From assembly GCF_009727055.1 (NCBI RefSeq), contig NC_052359.1, positions 8,663,733 to 8,727,732 of the forward strand: a stretch of DNA of 64,000 nt, given 5' to 3'. A program made the position numbers and the translations under genes. The notes beneath the pieces are model-generated. The model did not search any database. It saw only the letters and a program-made list of their open reading frames with translations, and was not told the origin of the DNA. Shown in pieces: positions 56,188-64,000 of the stretch. The stretch's first letter is position 1; each line of letters opens with the position of its first letter. The stretch is from Benincasa hispida (Eukaryota; Streptophyta; Magnoliopsida; Cucurbitales; Cucurbitaceae).

Positions 56188-59100
56188 TTAGCATGTAATA
56201 AGCGGAAGAAATCAAGATCATTAAGCACTCTAATTCATCAATTTTAGCATCTAAGTAAGCATGTTCATAAGATAGAAAAAGGGTTTCAGAAAACATACAT
56301 TTGAAGACTTTAAATTGTTCAAAATTGAGCTTGAATCCCCATTCCAAAGTGTTGTAGACCACCACTAGATCTTCCCTACTATTCTCTAGGACCTTAAATT
56401 GAATTGTGGGAATCAAAATGAACTGAATCTAGGGAGGATCTTATAGAGAAAGCTTGGTTTCTCTTGCTGAGAAATGAATAACCCTTCTTCAAGATATTTT
56501 CAACTAAAAATAGGATTGCATGGGCTGGAATCTCAGTTGTTGAAGCTGGCTTTTGTTCACATCTAGCATACATTCAGAATGCATTAAATCAAGACACCTC
56601 GTACTTGAAGAAATTGATAGAATTTTGAGGGGAATTAAAGTTTGAAAGTGGGATAATTCCATTTAGTGGAATTGATTTAAAATCAATTTCTCATTAAAAT
56701 CAAATTTCACATTTTCAATTTAAATTTCTAAAACTTAAATTAATCAAAATTGATTTTATTTATTTGAATTTTCATAAAACTCAAAATTTTAATTTTAAAT
56801 AGAATTAATTCAAACAATTAATTTTAGTTAAAATTAATTTTATTAATTAAAAGAATTTAATATCCAATTTTAAATTATTAAAACACCAATTCCATAAACA
56901 TGAATCTCTATTCATATAACTAATATTTAAATCAAATTTAAATATCATCCAATTCTCCAATTTCATTAATTCGATAATTAATGTATAATTATATCATATA
57001 TAATTACTAATTCTCTTAATTCGAATTTGAACGTCTCAAATTTACTTATCACTCTATTATAAGATTTAATCCGTTTATGAGCTAGTCAGGGGACCTAAAG
57101 GACTTGCAGATCATGGGCTTTAACGATCCGAGATTAATTTAATAAACTCTTTAAACCAAATTAATCAACATTCATTAACTACCAAATCACTCTACTAAAG
57201 CCCAGTAATTGCACTCCCCTCACTATAGATATATTTTTGTCCACTTGATTTAATCGTAATTAGTAAGGTGATCTTTCACAGGTTGTTCGTATTAACGACT
57301 AGGTCAAATGTTGTTTTACCCCCGAGATTCCATTTTGCTCCTTAAGTTTTGTGGATCCTGTAATGAATAATTGGTTTGTGATCCAATCATCAAACCGAAT
57401 CCCTCTTGGGCCAATGAGAGGGTGGGGCTCTTTGTTCAAGACCTATAATCAGTACTTAGAGAACAATCTCTCTACTATCCATTAAAAATGGGTAGGAGTG
57501 AATTCCGTCTTGAACCTTATGTCTCCAACTATCTACTCGGTCTTACCCCTGAAATGAGAGGCTTATTGAGCCGACACTGTTGAGCCAACACTCATCTATG
57601 AAAATCTAAGGATAGTCATGAATAAACAGAAGTTCATAGTTAGCTCAAGATTCAAGCAAGTTACCTAGGTCATGTTGGGGTTGATGCCCTAAAGTCTCGT
57701 GTCATGTAGTTTGTAAACACTTTGTATGAACGTTGTGATGTATAATATATGATATTTTACTTCACTTCTTGATTTTGCTCAGTTGGTTGTTTTAATTTGC
57801 TTTACCACAAACCAATAAACCTAAAATCCCTAGTTATCTGGATGTAACTTAAACATGTATATGGTGACATACAAGTGGATCATGTCTTAAATGATAACTA
57901 AAATGGTCTGTAGTATATGGATATAAGAGGGAAACCTTATCCTGGTAACGCTACGGATGCGGCCTGCTTTTTGGAATGGTCACAAGTGTTGTAACTTGTC
58001 ACAGATGGTCTGATCCTAATCATTCGTGTAGGGGACATGCGAGTAGAGGCGTCCTATACAAAGAGTTTGTATAAGACCTGACCACGAAGTGTTAACGTCT
58101 CGTTATATAACACCGTTCATGACAGAGACTTCACTTCACTAGGATGACCATAGGTTACATGACCTCAATCCTGTGTGAGTTAGGAACTCCTGCCATTGAG
58201 GGGGTCCTTTGATTTGTATGGGTGCGAGTGGCCAGGTCGCCGACTCAAACCTACCATTTTGGGGATTCATTTGATTTGAAAGTTGGGAACTCAGCTATAC
58301 AAGATGAAATTCACTCATTCTTCGAAGCAGGGGTAAGTAGATAGATAGCTTCCTTAAGGGCTGATTTCAGCGCTTGAACGATGTGGCGCCACACACCTTC
58401 TCTTGGCTCGAAAGGTGTTCACACATAGTTGAACTATGTTGTATTATTCATTAGAGGAATCAGTGGTACTTAAAGAGTGAGATGTAACTATAGGGGCAAA
58501 ACGGTAAATTGGCCTAACTGTACTTACGAGCATCTGTGAAGGGTCATCGTACTCATGATTGGTTATATTCGATGGACACTGAAATATATCTGTGGTAAAA
58601 AGAGTTCAGCTGTTGGTCTTTAGTGGAATGCCTGGCAGTTAACGGATGGTGGATCTCATGACTAAAGAGTTCAGTCAGCTATTCACGTACCGTTGGAGCT
58701 TCGAACCACAGGTCCATAAGGTCTCCTAGGTAGCTTGGATAAAGTCGAGAATCAGTTTTTGGGTCAGTTTGAAATGTTCAAATTGACAAGAAAGAGTTCG
58801 ATTATATATGATATAATTGAACTGGTTAATTATATATGATATAATTGACTAAATGTATGTGATACATTATTTTGGAGGAAATTAGCTATAAATATGGATT
58901 CTCACTTCGAGAATACCAAGGGCTTCGAGTGGTGGTGTCGTCCCCGGTTTCTATTTACTGGTAGCCGACTGATTGTTGGGCGATAAGGCAGTAGAAGAGT
59001 CGCTTTCGCTGGATTGAGTTCGAGTGAAGACAGTCTTCAACTTGTATGTTTGCTCAATCTGTTGTATTTTATTTGTCAAAGCATGCCTATAATTAGTGAG

Positions 59101-59614
59101 AAAATGTATACCTATTTGTTAGAATGTGTGTGTGGTAATTTGATCACAATGAAATAGGAAAGATCCGAACGTGCTCATGGATACTCTTGTATAAGAGTTC
59201 CTTTAGGTTATCGCTTTGAAATGGTTAGTCTTAAACAATAAACAACGTTATAAAGTAAGAGTGACTTGTTTCTAGGTTCGGTCTTACAAAAATTCATTGG
59301 ATAGGACACCCCCACTCATATGTTTCCACATGAACTATTCAGGACCACATCGTTTGTATTAAATACAAAGTGAGCCGCATCCGATAGTGTTACCAGAATA
59401 AGATACCCAACCCCATTCGTATACTATAGACTGTTTTGGCTATCTACTTGAACTTGATCCACATAAAATCCAAGTATTCATATAATAGCCATGGATCTTA
59501 GTTTATTGGATTTAGGCTTTTACAAGTACAATTTACATATTCAATAACATATTTATTGAATAAACCTCAATAACATCTTTATTTCAAATAGAATATGTTT
59601 AAATTTATAAATTA
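56188..59614 (-). mobile_element. LTR in reverse orientation inside the copia element, TSD TGGAG, itself interrupted
   Basis: TGGAG precedes (56183-56187) and follows (59615-59619) the segment. Without it the host protein reads S-D-G-E-C-V-Y across the join. Read on the minus strand, the segment is related to the LTR at 63276 over most of its length, but it lacks that LTR's first 25 or so bases and the usual TG...CA ends. It is cut in two by the solo LTR at 57673-59205; the halves are 56188-57672 and 59206-59614. Confidence 0.78.
57673..59205 (+). mobile_element. solo LTR inside the reversed LTR, TSD GGTCA/GGTTA
   Basis: 1533 bp from TGTTGGGGTTGATGCC to TTCCTTTA. GGTCA (57668-57672) and GGTTA (59206-59210) flank it, with one mismatch. 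Skipping it joins the two halves of the reversed LTR, and the join follows the order of the LTR at 63276 ('gatgacctatggttactc'). It is a relative of the 22808 and 59692 LTRs. Confidence 0.82.
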
Positions 59615-59691
59615 TGGAGAGTGTGTGTACATGGGAAACTCTGCCACTACAGAAGTAGTTGGAAAAGGGAAGGTTTTTTTTTGTTGGGGTT

Positions 59692-61601
59692 GATGCCATA
59701 AATCTTGTAGGGTCTTATAGTTTGTAACTGTATTATACAAACATTTTATTTATTTAATAAAATATATTATGTTTTATTAGACATTTAGTAGCATTAAACT
59801 CATAAACCAATAAACTAACATCCAAGGTTTTCTTTTTTAGTTTAAACATGTATGTAGAGACATACAAGTGGATCATGTTTAAGTGATAACTTAAATGGTC
59901 TGTAGTAGATGGATAAGGCTGGATACCTTATCTGTGTGACATTACGAGTATGACCCGTTTTGTAGATGTTATAATTGTGGTAAAGTGCTACAAATGGTCT
60001 GATCCTGATCATTCATGTAGAGACATGTGCACGGAAAAATTCTATACAAAGGATTTTGTATAAGGTCGGACCATGAAATGACTAGTCTCATTATATAACA
60101 CCGTTTATAATAGTGACTTACATTTCACTAGGATGACCATATGTGACATGACCTGAATCCTGAGTGAGTTTTGAACTCTTGCCTATGAAGTTGGTCCTTT
60201 GATTTGTATGAGTGAGAGTGGCTAGGTCATCGACTCAACAAGCCTACCATTTTGGGGATTCGTCTGATTGAGAAGCTAGGAACACAACTACACAAGAAGG
60301 AATTCACTCATTCTTCAACATTGGGGTAAGTAGATAAATTGCTCCCTTAAGGACTGATTCCAGGGCTTGAACAATATAATGCCACACCATCTCTTCGCTC
60401 GAGAGGGGTTTGATCATAATTAGACTATGATTTATTGTTTATTAGAGGGATTAGTGGTACTTAAGGAGTTAGATGTAACTATAGGGGAAAAATGGTAATT
60501 TTGGCTCAGTTGTACTTACGAGCAATTTTTAAGGGTCATCGTACAGTTGACTGGTTATATCCAACGGACACAGAAATATATCTGTAGTGCGAAGAGTGCA
60601 GCTATCAGTATTTAGTGAAGTGCCTGACAGTTAACAGATGGTGAATAATTTAATTAAAGAAGTTTAATTAATTATTCACGTACTGTTGAAGCTTCAAGCT
60701 ACAGGTCCATAAGGTTCCCTCTATAACTCAACAGTAATTAATGAGAATCAATTTTTGGATTAATTTGAAAATTTCATATTAATTAACAGAATTAATTATA
60801 TGTGATATAATTAATTTAATCTAATTATATATGATATAATTACTAGTACATTATAATATAAAGTTTATTTGAGAGGAAATAAATATTTGAATATGATTCA
60901 AATATTAATTATGTGAATTGGATTCATATAACTAAATTTAATATAAATGTGGTTTATATTAAAAGTCATTGGTGAGAGAGAATTGAAACTACATGTTATA
61001 TTGTACTATAGGTTATATGTTGTATTTGAGATAACATATAGTTTAATATATATATATATATATATTATATGATAAGGTAGCTATCATATAAATATATATT
61101 AATTGATTTATTAAAAATAATTTAATTTAATTTTTAAAAATTATTTTTGGGAGGGAGTTGTAACTTCTTCCCCTTCTTTTCTCTCTAATACGTGATAGTG
61201 GGGCAAAAGAGAGGATGTTTCTTCTTCTTGGTGTGTTTTCACAGAAATAACACAGATTCACATAAATGTTATGAGAAAAATCTAAATCTCCTCTCCTCTG
61301 TTAAACTCCCTCTTCCAAAATAGCCAGAACCCGCACACTCCTGGATTCTCATCTAGATAATACAGAGGTTTTTTCCATGGTGGTGTCCATTTGAAAGAGG
61401 GTTTTCTCTTGAAGGTTGGTCTTCGAAGGTAAGGGTTTCTTGAACCCATTTTTTCTCTTATGTATAATTCTCTTTATATGATGTAAAATTAATTAAATTG
61501 CATAATATTCTGTTTGTTCTCTGTAAATAATTTTTTTTTTGTAAATTTTGGAATTTGGGTTCGATCCTATTTCCGCTCAAGGACCTTCAATGATTCCTTT
61601 A
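59692..61601 (+). mobile_element. LTR inserted between the protease and integrase parts of the copia element
   Basis: It starts TGTTGGGGTTGATGCC, like the 57673 LTR, and ends at 'gattccttta', matching that LTR's 'agttccttta'. It separates 'GKGKV' from 'SRKTSSLSNVLYVPS', which are close together in copia proteins. No target-site duplication was seen (TTTTT versus ATCTC), so recombination or drift at one end is possible. Confidence 0.72.
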
Positions 61602-62510
61602 ATCTCTAGAAAAACATCATCCTTAAGTAATGTATTGTATGTACCTTCCTTATATAGGAACATGGTGTCTGGGAGTCTATTGAATCCAACTGGGTTTAAG
61701 ATTGTACTAGAAGTTGACAAGGTTGTCCACATAAAAAATGGAGACTTTATTGGTAAGAGGTATTTGGCTAATGGCCTTCTTATATTGAATACTGTCCTTG
61801 TTGTGAATATGATGAATGCAAGTGCTTCTAATTTTGCTTACATAGTTGAGTCTCTTGATGTGTGACATGGTAGACTAGGTCATGTGAATATTGCATTATT
61901 TAAGAAACTTAAGGAATTAAAACTAATTAATGCATCTGAAACACATGAAACTAGTAAATGTTCTATTTGTGAAACAAAATTTATCAAGAAACCTTCTAAA
62001 CCTTGTACAGAATTGCTTGAATTGATTCACTTTGATTTAGCTGATTAAAATACCATAAATAGAGGCGGGAAAAATTGCTGCATATCTTTTGTGGATGATT
62101 TTTCTAGATATACTAAAATTAATCTTTTAAAAACAAAAGATGAAGCTAGTAGTATGTTTTTGAAATATAAAGCAGAAGTATAGAATCAATTAGATAAGAA
62201 AATCAAAAGGTTAAGGTTATATAGAGGTGGTGAATACAATGATAATTTCCTTAAAGAATTTTGTGAATCAAATGACATTATTCATGAATTTACTGCACTT
62301 TATTCACCATAACAAAATGTTATAGCAGAAGGTAAAAATAGAACCGTTAAGGAAATGATGAATGCTATGTTGTTGAGTTATGGGTTGTTTGATAATATAT
62401 GGGGTGAAGCTGTGCTTTCTGCCTATTTTATTCTTAACAAGGTACCTCACAAAAAAGTAAGACACCTTACGAACTTTAGAAACGCTACACACCTAATCTC
62501 ACTTACCTGA
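61602..62510 (+). pseudogene. copia GAG-pre-integrase and integrase core, decayed
   Basis: The frame contains 'NVLYVPSLYRNMVSG', the pre-integrase signature 'WHGRLGHVN' (partly lost to a stop at about 61863), the zinc-binding 'C-x2-C' of 'CSICETK', then the integrase core with Asp in 'HFDLAD' and Asp in 'FVDDFSRYT'. The expected Glu region follows near 'NRTVKEMMNAM'. Several in-frame stops. Not functional. Confidence 0.82.
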
Positions 62511-62512
62511 AG

Positions 62513-63275
62513 GTGTGGGGATGTTTGGCTAAGGTACCATATCCTGCATTCAAGAAACCTACGATAGGATCTAAAACTTTTAACCATGTTTTTATTAGTT
62601 ATGCTCAAAATAGTGCTGCATATAGATTTAGGTGCTTGAATGATAGATCTATACGTGTATATAGGGATGTAGAATTCTTTGAGCATGTTTTTCCATTGAA
62701 AAGGGAAAAAATTGAATCTATTAGAACATCTAATATCGAAAATGTATTTGTTTCTATGTCTTATTCGTTTAATAGTATGCATGAAACAGGAAATAATATA
62801 GCTTCGGGTAGTATGTCTGAAACTAAAGATGTTAGCACTTCTGATAGAATGCATTATATAGAACCTAAAAGAAGTAAGAGACAAAGAGCAGAGAAAAATT
62901 TTGGTCCTGATTTTTTTACTACTTTTTTAGTTGAGAGGCCAACTAATATTGATTGTCAGTTTGCATATATGTATATAATAGATGAGGATCCTAAAATTTA
63001 CCAAGAAGCCTTAAGTTTTGTAAGCTCCAACTTATGGAAGGAAGTCATTAAGTATGAACTAGATTCTTTAACCATGAACCAAACTTGGGACTTAGTAGAT
63101 TTTCCCAAATGAAGTAAACCTATTAAGTACAAGTGGATTTTCAAAAAGAAAACAAGGTTAGATGGTTCAATTGAGAGATATAAGGCTAGATTAGTAGTAG
63201 TAGGTATACATAAAAACAAGGTATTGATTATTTGACATGTATTCCCTTGTGATACATACTATAGAGCCTTGATTG
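62513..63275 (+). pseudogene. copia linker and N-terminal reverse transcriptase, cut by an LTR
   Basis: A 199-codon frame (62513-63112) covers the post-integrase region ('YRFRCLNDRSIRVYRDVEF') and the start of RT ('NLWKEVIKYELDSL', 'NQTWDLVDFPK'). After a stop, 'KYKWIFKKK' and 'YKARLVV' continue it. The frame then slips and ends at 63275, where another LTR begins. The RT catalytic YVDD box is not in the window. Confidence 0.82.
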
Positions 63276-64000
63276 TGTTGGGAATGCCCTAAAATTCGCA
63301 GTTTGTAATTTTGAAAACATATTCTATTTATCAATAAAAGTATTATTGAAATTTCATTCTGTTATAAAATCCAATAAATGAACCCATGGCCATAGTATGA
63401 ATTCTTTAACTTTATGTAGAGACATAAAAGAGGATCAATTTATAATATATAGTCTAAAAGGTCTACAAGTATATAGATGAGATTGAGTACCTTATCCTAG
63501 GGACACTATGGATGCGACCCACTTTGTATACTGATACAAACGATGTAATCCTGAAATCGTTTATGTGGAGACATACGAATAGGGGCATCCTGTGTAAAAG
63601 ACGTTTGCATAAGATTGGACCACGAAATAATCACTTTTTCTTTATAATGACCGTTTACACTTAAAACTGACTATTTCAATTCGATGACCTATGGTTACTC
63701 GATCTTAATCCTGAGCTAACTATAAACTTCTGTTTATTCGGGTTTATCCTTTGATCTGCATAGGTGAGAGTAGTTCAACAACACTGCTCAATAAGCCTCC
63801 CATTTTGGGGATAAGACCGGATAGATAGCTAGGGACATAATTCTACAAGATGAAATTCACTCCTACCCAATTTAGGGTTAGTAGATAGGTTCTTCCCTTA
63901 AATATTGATTCCTGGCCTAGAACAAAGTGGCCCCGTCCTCTCATGATAGAGAGAGACATGGTTTATTAGTTGGACTATAAACCAATTATTCAATAGAGGA
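63276..64000 (+). mobile_element. LTR interrupting the copia RT, truncated by the window end
   Basis: It starts TGTTGGGAATGCCC and shares phrases with the LTRs at 57673 and 59692 and, inverted, with 56188-59614. If it is an insertion, its target-site duplication should be GATTG (63271-63275), which cannot be tested because the right end lies outside. Confidence 0.72.

Larger units (their letters stand above)
51511..63275 (+). mobile_element. broken Ty1-copia element, split by at least four later LTR insertions
   Basis: The host pieces, in order, are: an LTR-like start (51511-about 52010), gag (about 52080-53112), a protease stub (56135-56182), a short segment coding 'GECVYMGNSATTEVVGKGKV' (59616-59691), GAG-pre-integrase plus integrase (about 61602-62510), then linker and the start of RT (62513-63275). 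The order gag-PR-IN-RT defines copia. The gaps are filled by LTRs at 53118-56134, 56188-59614 (itself split by 57673-59205), 59692-about 61601, and 63276 onward. Stops and frameshifts are common in all parts. Confidence 0.85.

Noticed and set aside
56054..56416. 120-codon minus frame
   Set aside because: It runs across the junction of the 3.0-kb solo LTR, the copia protease stub and the reversed LTR, so it cannot be one gene.

Overview
The window is nuclear DNA from a flowering plant (eudicot). It is AT-rich, the genes are split by spliceable introns, and the intergenic space and the introns are packed with Ty1-copia, Ty3-gypsy, LINE and MITE sequence. The repeat families resemble those I associate with cucurbits, but that placement is tentative. 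No tRNA, rRNA or CRISPR array was seen.

Three genes are supported at exon level. (1) 3068-14045, plus strand, 5 exons: a 384-aa membrane-anchored RING-H2 E3 ubiquitin ligase (At1g12760/At4g11680 type). Intron 1 (6.8 kb) holds a decayed Ty3-gypsy element and an antisense LINE; intron 3 (2.8 kb) holds a 5'-truncated LINE with target-site duplications. (2) 27632-44371, plus strand, 26 exons: a 1096-aa PATROL1-like (DUF810/MUN-domain, Munc13-related) protein, with one required GC-AG intron and many MITE and LINE scraps in its introns. (3) 46461-48131, minus strand, one coding exon: a 556-aa DEAD-box-family helicase of the mitochondrial RH47/ISE1 type, with DEVD in motif II. Genes 2 and 3 converge. 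From memory, Arabidopsis keeps the RING and RH47 genes side by side at At1g12760/At1g12770 and the DUF810 and RING genes side by side at At4g11670/At4g11680, so this window seems to hold the unfractionated ancestral trio.

The rest is repeat. 14.3-27.4 kb: a 94-bp tandem duplication, a solo LTR with TSD TGATA (15570-17389), and a gag-only copia-like element on the minus strand (about 19009-25050) whose right LTR carries a 2.06-kb solo LTR with TSD TTTAC. 49-51.5 kb: AT-rich spacer with MITEs and short degenerate repeats. 51.5-63.3 kb: one broken copia element cut into pieces by at least four later LTR insertions, three of which can be placed by target-site duplications and by continuity of the host reading frame. 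A further LTR runs off the end of the window.

The most unusual object is artificial: a perfect 38-bp palindrome at 16889-16926 made of two head-to-head Tn5 mosaic ends, identical to the Nextera mate-pair junction adapter. It marks an untrimmed library artefact, and possibly a false join, inside the 15.6-17.4 kb solo LTR. I see no convincing undescribed biological system; the value here is in gene structure, nested-transposon history and the assembly flaw.
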